Of a stretch of 11,667 nt of DNA, positions 1 to 7,300 are shown in pieces. This DNA comes from Methanobacterium sp. UBA8. Lineage in GTDB: Archaea; Methanobacteriota; Methanobacteria; Methanobacteriales; Methanobacteriaceae. Location of the stretch: the NCBI GenBank assembly GCA_002509665.1, contig DADN01000250.1:7266-18932 (forward strand), read 5' to 3'. The notes under the pieces are model-generated. The model was given only the letters and a program-made list of their open reading frames with translations, was not told the origin of the DNA and searched no databases. The position numbers and the translations under genes are program-made. The first letter of the stretch is position 1; each line of letters opens with the position of its first letter.

Positions 1-100
1 TGTTCCTATAATTAAGTGTATAATCTTATTTTTCATGCGATATAACCTAATTTAAATAAATTTTAACTCTAAACTTGATATCTGCAAACTTATTGTGTGA

Positions 101-119
101 GATATTTCTCGAAAATATC
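101..119. repeat. Inverted repeat, 7-bp stem
   Basis: GATATTT at 101-107 is the exact reverse complement of AAATATC at 113-119, with a 5-nt CTCGA loop. It stands alone in AT-rich non-coding DNA and no role can be assigned. Confidence 0.4.
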
Positions 120-352
120 CGTATATATTACTTTAATTTATTTTATTATTAATAATTTAAATAATAATGGGTTCTTTGTAATTCAAAATTGCAAAATGGA
201 GCTTTAGCACTAAAAAAATGGTATTTAAAGCTAATTTTAGTATTATGTAAAAAATAGGGTCTTTTTTAAGTTGTTATTAATATAATAAAAATATTAAACT
301 TTTATACACATAAACTGTTAAATACTAATTTTTATCACTACTTATCAAAGAC

Positions 353-397
353 ATGGTTAACTAACCATTGATTAAAACCATAAATTATGCTTTAATC
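353..397. repeat. Two adjacent inverted repeats
   Basis: ATGGTTA (353-359) and TAACCAT (362-368) form a perfect 7-bp inverted repeat with a 2-nt centre, the geometry of a protein-binding site rather than an RNA hairpin. Next to it GATTAAA (370-376) pairs with TTTAATC (391-397) across a 14-nt loop. No gene starts nearby inside the window, so a role is not established. Confidence 0.4.
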
Positions 398-516
398 TTG
401 GAAATATCAGCATATATGGCCTTGAATTAGACAAAATTTTTAATATATGCTTAATTTATAGATTAAACTAGAATTCATTAAATTTTTAAAATATTTGAGT
501 TTTAAACCGAAAAATT

Positions 517-1770
517 TCAGTAAAGTCCTCCATTTATATAATTGGTAATTTTATCTGTTGTAGATTGATGTATTTTCCTTATTGTAGCTTTATTATCTTC
601 AAATTTGAGTATAACTGCAAATACTCCAAGATCATGCAGATAATGCAGGAAATCTTCAGCCTCTTCCTTGTTATCCACATCGATTATTAGATCTTCACCT
701 GCAGTATTTCCCGAAGCCACATTTTTAATTGTATCTACCATGGGGTATAAAATTGCTTTTCCAAGCATAAATGCCCTTTCTTCAAGCTTTTCTTTGTCAT
801 CTTTCATTTCAAATGCCTGAAAACCTTCTCTTATCACTCTGCTAAAGAAAAAATCTCTTCCAAAGTCAAAAGGATATGTAAATGCATAGCGAAGTTCATC
901 ATCATGTGCTTGAGAAGACGTATATTTTAGGGGATGAATTTCCATAGAAGGGTCTTTAATTACAATTCCTTCCCTGCCGGCGCTTCCTATTTCTTTAATT
1001 ACTTTTTTAATTGCGGATGGTGCTTCATTAATTTCATATATTCCAATAAGCCGTACAACCGGTAAATTATATCTTTCAAGTAATTCAGTTTTTTCTTTAA
1101 TGGACATTGGTTCATTTGAGACTTTTTTACGTATATCAAATACTCTAAACCCTATATCTCCAATCTCTTCATAATAATGAGTCACATAAGGATTTTCAGT
1201 ACCCAACATTTCTCCACATATTACCAGATCAGGATTATCTTGGAAGAAACCCTTCAAGTTCATAATCTCTAAAGCTTTCTTTGTAGTATAAGGACATACA
1301 TAACCCCGCCTTGTTAAAGCAATTATTTCGTCACCTATGGATGCTATACGCACATTATATCCATTCATTTTTTCTTCAAGAGCGACTTCATCCTTAAAAT
1401 GATTTTTAAGAGTTGGTGAAAGCATTAATGTCCTTCTTATCTTTGGAAAACCTCTTATTACTTCTATTTTATTTCTAAAATAAATTACAGTTCCGGTTTC
1501 CATCACTCCAACATCTTTTTTAAACTGCATGGCGGGAAATCCGTGGAATTCAAAAAATTTAATAATGCCCGTTTTAATTGCGTGATCCAGCTTATCTGAT
1601 TTCACGTTTAGAAGTTCTTGAAGTTTCTTATCTAAGAAATCTTCTATAACAATTTTGGATTCTAAATCACAAGTAGAACAATGAAAAAAAAAGTTGGTGA
1701 GGGAATTATTCCTCCTCCAATCTATATTCATCTTTTTATTGCAATTTGGACATTTGACTTCAGGTAAAAT
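517..1770 (-). CDS. Rnl3-type ATP-dependent RNA ligase with N-terminal zinc ribbon
   Basis: Predicted archaeal RNA ligase that joins or circularises single-stranded RNA through enzyme-AMP and RNA-AMP intermediates; the characterised relative MthRnl is a homodimer of 381 residues. Numbered from the ATG at 1731 (404 aa), visible motifs are the nucleotidyl-lysine motif EKMNGYNVR (Lys121), FRVFDI (195-200), EGIVIKD (254-260) and PLKYTSS (267-273). The remaining C-terminal part fits the family's dimerisation region. The ATG at 1731 has no ribosome binding site, and the frame stays open upstream to the preceding TGA, reading LPEVKCPNCNKK just before that Met. This restores a CxxC-x20-CxxC zinc ribbon. 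I therefore extend the gene to the ATT at 1770 (417 aa), which follows AGAGGAGGT by 8 nt. The conservative alternative is 517-1731. It is last in the operon and abuts the upstream stop codon. Family call is firm; the start is an inference. Confidence 0.9.
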   Translation of the reverse strand: MLPEVKCPNCNKKMNIDWRRNNSLTNFFFHCSTCDLESKIVIEDFLDKKLQELLNVKSDKLDHAIKTGIIKFFEFHGFPAMQFKKDVGVMETGTVIYFRNKIEVIRGFPKIRRTLMLSPTLKNHFKDEVALEEKMNGYNVRIASIGDEIIALTRRGYVCPYTTKKALEIMNLKGFFQDNPDLVICGEMLGTENPYVTHYYEEIGDIGFRVFDIRKKVSNEPMSIKEKTELLERYNLPVVRLIGIYEINEAPSAIKKVIKEIGSAGREGIVIKDPSMEIHPLKYTSSQAHDDELRYAFTYPFDFGRDFFFSRVIREGFQAFEMKDDKEKLEERAFMLGKAILYPMVDTIKNVASGNTAGEDLIIDVDNKEEAEDFLHYLHDLGVFAVILKFEDNKATIRKIHQSTTDKITNYINGGLY

Positions 1771-2595
1771 TCAGTAAACCTCCTCTAATTCTACAATGAG
1801 GTTCATAAGGTCTGTTTTAGTGATCATGCCTGTAATTTCACCGGTATCGTTTGTAACTGGTACTCCGCTGAAATCTTCGTCTATCATAAATGTTGAAGCA
1901 TCAGCTATTGTTTTTTCTTCATTGATGGTCCTCACATTTTGAGTCATTATATCTTCTACAATGAGATTCCTTATCCTTGCAGCTTGGTACTTGTCAGGAA
2001 CAATTTTTCTAAAGGATATCATTGAATCTGCTATGTCTTTAGCAGTTAGAATTCCTTCAATTTCATCCCCGCTCATTACAGGTAGCCTTCCAATATCCTC
2101 ATCAATTAATATTCTCCTCGCATGAACCAGTCTATCTCCGGAATTTACAGTCATCACGCCCGTCTGCATCCTGTCTTTTATATACGTCTTATTGTAAGGT
2201 ATTCCCTGACATGTTTTAATGAAATCAGTTTTTGTAATGATGCCTACGATTTCGCCATCATCTACAATCGGTATTCCACCAATTTTATTTTCAATCATTA
2301 TTTTGGCAGCTTTCCCCAGATTTTCAGCCGCATTTAGTGTTATAGGATCTGGACTCATAACTGTGGACACATGGAAATGTGAAGGAGGCATATTGCCGTA
2401 TCTGGATGAACCAAGCCGTAATGCAATATCTTTTTCAGTTATAATTCCTACTAATTCCCTTTCATGGTTGTTGTTGGTGTTTATAACAGGCAGTCGTGAA
2501 ATTTTATGTTTTTTCATGAGTTTTAGTGCATCATTGAGATTCTGGTCTTTATCTACTACAACAACTTTGGAACTCATTATATCTTTTATGTGCAT
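1771..2595 (-). CDS. Four-CBS-domain protein (last of the array)
   Basis: A 274-residue soluble protein made only of CBS domains, roughly at residues 1-60, 73-128, 137-194 and 210-270. Each ends in the G-h-h-T-x-x-D signature that contacts ribose/phosphate in nucleotide-binding CBS pairs: GIITEKD, GIITKTD, GILTAKD, GMITKTD. Two CBS pairs form a Bateman module, so two modules are predicted. There is no catalytic domain, membrane segment or signal peptide; the likely role is a stand-alone sensor of adenine nucleotide or SAM-type ligands, but the ligand is unknown. An ATG 13 codons upstream (2634) is open, but ATG 2595 is preferred because GGAGTG lies 5 nt before it and the first CBS domain starts there. 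The gene follows its paralogue after 44 nt. Its TGA is in the same frame as, and adjacent to, the RNA ligase start. Confidence 0.93.
   Translation of the reverse strand: MHIKDIMSSKVVVVDKDQNLNDALKLMKKHKISRLPVINTNNNHERELVGIITEKDIALRLGSSRYGNMPPSHFHVSTVMSPDPITLNAAENLGKAAKIMIENKIGGIPIVDDGEIVGIITKTDFIKTCQGIPYNKTYIKDRMQTGVMTVNSGDRLVHARRILIDEDIGRLPVMSGDEIEGILTAKDIADSMISFRKIVPDKYQAARIRNLIVEDIMTQNVRTINEEKTIADASTFMIDEDFSGVPVTNDTGEITGMITKTDLMNLIVELEEVY
1778..1786 (-). promoter_or_regulatory. Ribosome binding site that decides the RNA ligase start
   Basis: AGAGGAGGT on the minus strand is a near-perfect Shine-Dalgarno sequence inside the last codons of the upstream CBS gene. Eight nucleotides separate its GGAGG from the ATT codon at 1770-1768, which directly follows the TGA stop at 1773-1771. 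No ATG, GTG or TTG occurs in the ligase frame between that stop and the ATG at 1731, which would sit 47 nt from the GGAGG. Confidence 0.65.
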
Positions 2596-2639
2596 ATTCT
2601 CACTCCAGTTTACAAAATATATAACTAAATTCAAGCTTT

Positions 2640-3482
2640 TTACTGAATTCCTTTAATTATGTCTGTTTTGGTGATTATTCCAATAAGAGAATCGTCTTCA
2701 ACAACGGGAAGGTGACTTATATAGCTGTTACACATCAATTGGGCAGCTTCTGCTGCATCTATATCTTTGCTGATTTTTACAACATCTTCGGTCATTATAT
2801 CTTCTGCAGTTAACATGGATAGATCTCTAGCTTTTCTTTTTTCCTCACCTTCTACTCCCTGCCTTACAAAGTAGACCCTTTCAACACTCACACCTGTATC
2901 CGGATCATTTACCTCAGCAAAGGAGATATTAGCTGGAGTTATAATGCCTGCAACGTCATTATCAAACATTACAACAAGTCCATCTATGTTATTTTCGTTC
3001 ATAACACTTATGACGTGAGTTATAGTATGATTTTGATTTACAGTTACTACATCTTGGGTCATAAGATCTGAAACTTTCCATTTGTTATGGAATTTGGATG
3101 CATAAAATTTCATGAGGTCTGTTTTGGTGATAATTCCTGCCAAACCCTCATTATCTACAACTGGGACTGAACTTATTTTATCCCTCAACATGGTTTCAAC
3201 GGCTTCTTTCAGGTCGCTGTCGGCATCTACTGTTATAAGACCGTTGCTCATAATTCTTCTGATGGATATTGTATCTATTGGCCTTCTTTTCCATGCAGGG
3301 CCATTTCCTCTTAATTTGCGTGTTAAGTCTTTTTCTGTGACAATTCCAATGGGATTATCTTCTCGGTCTGTAACTATGACTCTACTAACTCCGTGTTTTA
3401 GCATAATTTTCCTTGCGTGGGCTACCTGTTCAGTTTCCCGAATCAAAAATACTTCGTCATCCATTACATCTTTTACTAACAT
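2640..3482 (-). CDS. Four-CBS-domain protein with one degenerate domain
   Basis: A 280-residue cytosolic protein of four CBS domains, about residues 1-56, 72-128, 136-190 and 224-280. Domains 1, 2 and 4 carry GIVTEKD, GIITKTD and GIITKTD. Domain 3 ends in GIITPAN, so the conserved acidic residue is missing and nucleotide binding there is probably lost or changed. A charged linker (about 191-223) joins domains 3 and 4. It resembles the next gene downstream most closely, sharing the EKD/KTD pattern and identical 15-base DNA words for the KTD motif, which suggests a duplication. The start at 3482 is supported by GGTGG 4 nt upstream. Role: probable regulatory ligand sensor, partner unknown. Confidence 0.92.
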   Translation of the reverse strand: MLVKDVMDDEVFLIRETEQVAHARKIMLKHGVSRVIVTDREDNPIGIVTEKDLTRKLRGNGPAWKRRPIDTISIRRIMSNGLITVDADSDLKEAVETMLRDKISSVPVVDNEGLAGIITKTDLMKFYASKFHNKWKVSDLMTQDVVTVNQNHTITHVISVMNENNIDGLVVMFDNDVAGIITPANISFAEVNDPDTGVSVERVYFVRQGVEGEEKRKARDLSMLTAEDIMTEDVVKISKDIDAAEAAQLMCNSYISHLPVVEDDSLIGIITKTDIIKGIQ

Positions 3483-3530
3483 CTTACCACCATGAAGCTA
3501 TTAATCCTGTATGTATAATTTGCAATAATT

Positions 3531-4472
3531 TTATCTACTTACTGCCCTTAAAATATCGCTTTCTGTTATTATACCAATTAAATCACTATTTCTAACTACG
3601 GGAAGTCCTCCAATACCTTTAGTCTCCATTATACTGCATATTTCACCTAATCGTGTTTGGGAGTTGGTTGTGGTCACGTCGCTAATCATGATATCTGCAA
3701 GCGTGGTATTCAGGATTTCTTCAGCATCATTTGTGACTAATTTTTCAAATGCAGTATTATTACCAAGGAATTTTAAGATATCTGTTGAAGTAACAATTCC
3801 AACAAGCTTATCATTTTCGGGGTGAGGTGTTTTTCGTTCTTCTCCAATTACAGGGATTCTCCTAAGTTTATTTCTAACCATAATTTTAGATGCCCCTTCA
3901 ATTCGGGTTCCAGGAGTAGTTGTTATAAGTGATGTTGTCATGAAATCTTCCACAATTTCATCAGTTAAGACTCCGGATAAGAGAAATACAAAATCTCTTT
4001 CTGAGATTATTCCCACGATTTTTTCATCTGAATCTACTATTGGGAATGCACCGACTTTTTTTTCCAGCATTTTGGAAACTGCATTGCCAATGGAACTTTT
4101 ATGACTTAAAACTTCTACCTTAGTTGTCATAATTTCCCTTACAGGATCATTTATGGCGGATAAAAAATTACCGTCGTGTTTTTTTTCTAAAATTTGATAC
4201 TTGTCTCCACCACCTAAAAAGTCAAGTATATCCATGGCTGTCACGATTCCACGGATTTTCCCGGTCCCGGGGTCTGTAATTGGGAGCCTTCTAAATTTGT
4301 TTTTTACCATTATCTCTGCGGATTCTTTGATTGTAGCACTTTGGGGCACTGTTACTACTTCTCTTTTGGCGATGCTCATAATATCGCCTTCGTGTTCTGT
4401 TATGTGGGTTTCAAACTCCAATGGAGCTCTTTCTCTAGATTTTACTATATTTATTAGTTCTTTTCTTCTCAT
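3531..4472 (-). CDS. Four-CBS-domain protein with internally duplicated CBS pair
   Basis: A 313-residue protein with a basic N-terminal extension (1-29) followed by CBS domains at about 30-88, 110-166, 173-237 and 256-312. Signature ends are GIVTAMD, GIISERD, GIVTSTD and GIITESD. Domains 1 and 3 match each other unusually well (IMVKNKFRRLPI against IMVRNKLRRIPV, and DILDFLGGG against DILKFLGNN), so a two-domain Bateman unit seems to have been duplicated inside the gene. Domain 3 carries an extra charged loop around residues 211-222. The start is supported by GAGGTG 5 nt before ATG 4472. The 85-nt gap upstream is the widest in the operon and might hold an internal promoter. Likely a sensor protein; ligand unknown. 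Confidence 0.92.
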   Translation of the reverse strand: MRRKELINIVKSRERAPLEFETHITEHEGDIMSIAKREVVTVPQSATIKESAEIMVKNKFRRLPITDPGTGKIRGIVTAMDILDFLGGGDKYQILEKKHDGNFLSAINDPVREIMTTKVEVLSHKSSIGNAVSKMLEKKVGAFPIVDSDEKIVGIISERDFVFLLSGVLTDEIVEDFMTTSLITTTPGTRIEGASKIMVRNKLRRIPVIGEERKTPHPENDKLVGIVTSTDILKFLGNNTAFEKLVTNDAEEILNTTLADIMISDVTTTNSQTRLGEICSIMETKGIGGLPVVRNSDLIGIITESDILRAVSR

Positions 4473-4512
4473 GAGTACACCTCATATGAAACTAAACCTG
4501 AAGTAATCTCTA

Positions 4513-4524
4513 AAAATAAATTTG
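4513..4524 (-). promoter_or_regulatory. Possible internal TATA box in the operon
   Basis: The minus strand reads AATTTATTTTTA here, about 45 nt ahead of the ATG at 4472, in the only operon gap wide enough (85 nt) for a promoter. The match is weak in a very AT-rich spacer, so this is only a candidate. Confidence 0.2.
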
Positions 4525-4557
4525 AATTATTTAAGTCATGTAAATAGTACTTTAAAA

Positions 4558-5370
4558 TCAATTTATATACGACCCCAAGATATCTTCCCTTGTTATTATT
4601 CCAACAAGTTCTGCTTCTCTTACTCTTTCGGGTTCTTTTTTAATATGTACTGGATGATCAACTACAGGCAATCTTCCAATATTATATTTGACCATTAATT
4701 TTGCAGCTTCTTTAATGTCCTTATCTTCAGTGATGGCTATTGGGGGGGTTTTCATAACACTTTCTACTTTTGTGGGCTTTTTAACTCCACCTTCTTTGGA
4801 AAGTCTTACATGGCCTGAATTTATAATGTCTTTCCTGGTTATCATGCCTATTATTTTCTTCTTTTTAATTACAGGGAGTCCAGAAAATCCAGTATCGTCC
4901 ATTTTATCCCATACTTTTGATAAAGGATCATCATAGTTGCATGTAACAACATTTCGTGTTGTTGCTTCGCCTACATTCTGCTTTTTAGGCTTCACTTCTC
5001 TATCTAATAAATTCTCCAGAATATCAGCCACACTTATTATTCCAACAAGAGTCATATCATCCTCTGTTTTAACAACAGGTGCTTGGATAATATCTGAATT
5101 TATCATTTTTTTCCCAATTTCGTTAATATCTACTTCTGGTGTTGTAATGACCTTGGGGTGTTCCATAATCCCTCGGGCTTCAATATTTGATTTTGTTGCA
5201 GAGATGCGCATCATGTCTCCACGAGTTATTGCTCCTTCTAAATGCTTTCCAGAGACTACGGGAACACATCTAAAGCTTTCATCCCTTAATATAGATCTAA
5301 CCTTAGTTACACTCGTATTTACAGAAACTGTGACTGGATCAGGTGTCATAACATCTCCAACATTGTTCAA
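4558..5370 (-). CDS. Four-CBS-domain protein with TTG start
   Basis: A 270-residue protein of four CBS domains, about residues 4-58, 66-120, 133-186 and 202-268, ending in GAITRGD, GIISVAD, GMITRKD and GIITRED. A lysine-rich linker (126-131) separates the two Bateman modules, and domain 4 has a charged insertion near 241-254. The first codon is TTG at 5370: it is preceded by AAGGTGA 6 nt upstream and overlaps the stop of the previous gene as TTGA, a classic sign of translational coupling. The next ATG (residue 8) would remove the start of the first CBS domain. Probable sensor/regulator; ligand and partner not visible in the sequence. Confidence 0.92.
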   Translation of the reverse strand: MNNVGDVMTPDPVTVSVNTSVTKVRSILRDESFRCVPVVSGKHLEGAITRGDMMRISATKSNIEARGIMEHPKVITTPEVDINEIGKKMINSDIIQAPVVKTEDDMTLVGIISVADILENLLDREVKPKKQNVGEATTRNVVTCNYDDPLSKVWDKMDDTGFSGLPVIKKKKIIGMITRKDIINSGHVRLSKEGGVKKPTKVESVMKTPPIAITEDKDIKEAAKLMVKYNIGRLPVVDHPVHIKKEPERVREAELVGIITREDILGSYIN

Positions 5371-5933
5371 ATTAAATCACCTTCTAAATCTTCTTTACAG
5401 TCTTCACAGACAAATTTTCCATCAATTTCGTCTAAATCATCCATAAAGTTTCCGCATGCTTCACAAACTCCAGGTACTGGTGGATTTATATTTTCATGGC
5501 CGATCTGATTTTCCATTCTTGCGTTTTCAACAAGAATTTCAGTTAATTCTGGAGAAACTGCCATTATGTCCTTTGCAGTTAATATGCCTTTAAGAATTCC
5601 TTCTTTTACTACAGCTAACCTTCTTATATTCATTTTTGACATGAATCTAGCTGCTTCATTTAGTTCTCTTCCGGGGTCGATTTTTATGAGGTTTTTAGTC
5701 ATTATTTCATCGACTGATATTTCACTGGCTTTGATATCATGGGCAACAACTTTGTTGATGATATCTGTTTCTGTAACTATCCCTTCTGGTTCGCTGTTGT
5801 TCTTTACTATTAAACAACCCACTTCATTTTGACTCATTAAATAGGCAGCATCTGCGGCGCTGTTTTCGGAGCTTACGGTGACTACATTTGATGTCATTGC
5901 ATCATTTACTGTAACTTTTGTTTCTATTTCCAT
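5367..5933 (-). CDS. CBS-pair protein with C-terminal zinc ribbon
   Basis: A 188-residue protein with two CBS domains (about 9-64 and 74-130; signatures GIVTETD and GILTAKD) forming one Bateman module. A linker leads to a C-terminal zinc ribbon with Cys157, Cys160, Cys176 and Cys179 (CEAC ... CEDC) and an acidic tail. It is the first and shortest of five CBS genes and the only one with a metal-binding module, so it may be the member that contacts nucleic acid or protein; this is inference. The start at 5933 has AAGGTG 7 nt upstream, overlapping the end of queE (12-nt gap). Its stop overlaps the TTG start of the next CBS gene, so the two products are probably made together. Confidence 0.93.
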   Translation of the reverse strand: MEIETKVTVNDAMTSNVVTVSSENSAADAAYLMSQNEVGCLIVKNNSEPEGIVTETDIINKVVAHDIKASEISVDEIMTKNLIKIDPGRELNEAARFMSKMNIRRLAVVKEGILKGILTAKDIMAVSPELTEILVENARMENQIGHENINPPVPGVCEACGNFMDDLDEIDGKFVCEDCKEDLEGDLI

Positions 5934-5945
5934 TTTTAAAACACC

Positions 5946-6647
5946 TTACCGTACTTTCAGAAGTTTATGAACTTGAGGTATTGTTAATACATCTAAATAG
6001 TTACCTACCACTTCAGAGAATTCAAATAATTTCTCATTGTTCTCTATCCAATAATTAAGGGGATATGCAGGTTGGATAATCATTGATAACTTGGAAGCAT
6101 CTGAAATTTCATCAACCATCTTTGAAGCTATCAGTTTTATTGTATCAACTTTTGTAGAGGGCAGTATAACTATCTTACAATATATATTTGTTTTATTATC
6201 TATTAATAGATTTAGTGATTTTAATTCATCTTTAAATAGATTATCCCAATTAGAAGTTGAACAGTGCTCCGGCAATTTAATGTCTAAAGAAGCATATTTA
6301 ATTAACTCTGCTATTTTCTCCATTTCATCAGGTAATGAGCCATTGGTTTCAAGCAGGCAATCAAAATCATATTTTTCTAAAAATGATCTTATGAAATCTG
6401 CATGTAGTAATGGTTCTCCTCCTGTTAAAGAAATAGAATGGAAATCTGGAGTTATTAATTTATTTACAGAATTAAAAAGTTGTTCTTCTGAAAAAGAGGA
6501 TCCACTTCTAGGATCTAAGCCTTGTGGGGTATCACAATAATTACAGTGTAGATTACATCCAGAAAATCTTACAAAAATCTGCCTTCTTCCAATTAGTTTA
6601 CCTTCACCCTGGATGCTTGAAAAAATCTCATTTATATGAGCTTTCAT
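5946..6647 (-). CDS. queE: 7-carboxy-7-deazaguanine synthase (radical SAM)
   Basis: QueE converts 6-carboxy-5,6,7,8-tetrahydropterin to 7-carboxy-7-deazaguanine, the step after QueD on the route to preQ0 and, in archaea, archaeosine at position 15 of tRNA. The 233-residue protein has the radical-SAM cluster motif C31-x3-C35-x2-C38 (CNLHCNYC), the SAM-binding TGGEP at 75-79, LETNG near 99-103, LDIKLPE at 121-127 and the family-typical ending PQVHKLL. An N-terminal [10 protein letters not shown] (7-16) is also characteristic. The start at 6647 has GGTGA nearby upstream. It lies 25 nt after queD and 12 nt before the CBS-zinc ribbon gene. No queC or tgtA is in the window. Confidence 0.96.
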   Translation of the reverse strand: MKAHINEIFSSIQGEGKLIGRRQIFVRFSGCNLHCNYCDTPQGLDPRSGSSFSEEQLFNSVNKLITPDFHSISLTGGEPLLHADFIRSFLEKYDFDCLLETNGSLPDEMEKIAELIKYASLDIKLPEHCSTSNWDNLFKDELKSLNLLIDNKTNIYCKIVILPSTKVDTIKLIASKMVDEISDASKLSMIIQPAYPLNYWIENNEKLFEFSEVVGNYLDVLTIPQVHKLLKVR

Positions 6648-6672
6648 TTATGTCACCATATGAATTATACAG

Positions 6673-7155
6673 TTATTCACATGTCTGGAAGTAGGCACCT
6701 TGTCCAATGCCTTCATTTACACAAATTTGAACACTTGAGACACTATTATTAGATGCCTTTAAGTATTTAAATGTTTCTTCGGCAAAGTATTCCGCCAGAT
6801 CTTCTGCAGAGGTTGATTTGAGCTCTAAAAGGCAACAATCTTCCAGAGGAAGTTTGTATTCTTTCTCACCTATTTTAAATTCTACAGATTTGTCGTCTTT
6901 GTGTGTAAATTCAATAACATCGTTGTTGCATGGAATTAGAACTTTATGATCAAATTTTGAGCAGATTTCTCTCACGATTTTTTTTGCCTGTTTAAAATCA
7001 ACCACAAATCCGAATTCTCCACTTCTTTCGCCTTCTACAGTTAGATCAACAATGTAAGAATGTCCGTGTATTCCTCCACATGATTCATGTAAAGGGATCA
7101 TGTGGGCTGATGAGAATCTTAAGTTAGCATGTATTCCATTAATCTCTATTTTCAT
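6673..7155 (-). CDS. queD: 6-carboxytetrahydropterin synthase
   Basis: QueD turns 7,8-dihydroneopterin triphosphate into 6-carboxy-5,6,7,8-tetrahydropterin, which QueE (next gene, 25 nt downstream) uses. The 160-residue protein belongs to the 6-pyruvoyltetrahydropterin synthase fold. Zinc ligands are His18 (SSAHMI), His30 and His32; Cys26 in CGGIHGH gives the CxxxHGH pattern typical of QueD and unlike the CE-containing PTPS-III form. FDHKVL (Asp69-His70), [10 protein letters not shown] (114-123) and VNEG (Glu148) match further conserved sites. The insert around 80-104 is longer than in short bacterial QueD proteins. The start is supported by GAGG 8 nt upstream of ATG 7155. It is probably the first gene of the minus-strand operon. 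Confidence 0.95.
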   Translation of the reverse strand: MKIEINGIHANLRFSSAHMIPLHESCGGIHGHSYIVDLTVEGERSGEFGFVVDFKQAKKIVREICSKFDHKVLIPCNNDVIEFTHKDDKSVEFKIGEKEYKLPLEDCCLLELKSTSAEDLAEYFAEETFKYLKASNNSVSSVQICVNEGIGQGAYFQTCE

Positions 7156-7300
7156 TATAATGTCCTCTTAACTAATTTAAATTAAATATATTAATTTTAA
7201 ATGATTTATTTGATTAAACATACTGTTATGCTCTTAATTATGTTATTTGAACTTATTAAATGTATTTAATACTCTTAAATTTAATGTTATGTTGGGTAAT

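Larger units (their letters stand above)
1..516. other. AT-rich non-coding stretch beyond the RNA ligase gene
   Basis: No reading frame of useful length is visible: the ATG codons I followed on the plus strand (for example near 168, 197 and 219) meet a stop within a few codons. No tRNA or CRISPR pattern is seen. It holds three simple inverted repeats: GATATTT/AAATATC at 101-119, ATGGTTA/TAACCAT at 353-368, and GATTAAA/TTTAATC at 370-397. The edge at 470-516 lies downstream of the minus-strand RNA ligase gene and carries short T tracts on that strand (for example 514-510), which could serve as a weak archaeal U-tract terminator. No promoter can be assigned with confidence. Confidence 0.6.

Noticed and set aside
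1711..1718. A second strong GGAGGAGG on the minus strand inside the ligase frame
   Set aside because: It encodes part of Trp-Arg-Arg in the zinc ribbon and is not followed by an in-frame start codon at a usable distance.
1771..1773. TGA read as selenocysteine
   Set aside because: No selenocysteine insertion element can be seen, neither flanking protein has a family with Cys at that place, and Methanobacteriales are not known for selenoproteins.
2596..2634. ATG at 2634 as start of the last CBS gene
   Set aside because: The 13 extra residues are AT-rich spacer translation; ATG 2595 has a good ribosome binding site and begins the CBS domain.
2219..2656. Plus-strand open frames opposite the CBS genes (also at 3112-3495, 4201-4506, 4937-5446, 5566-5832)
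   Set aside because: They are antisense shadows of CBS coding sequence with hydrophobic, low-complexity translations and no ribosome binding sites.
3117..3131. Repeated word GTCTGTTTTGGTGAT in the CBS array (also 2661-2675) as a possible DNA repeat element
   Set aside because: The copies encode the same KTD motif of CBS domains in the same frame; this is paralogy, not a mobile or CRISPR-type repeat.
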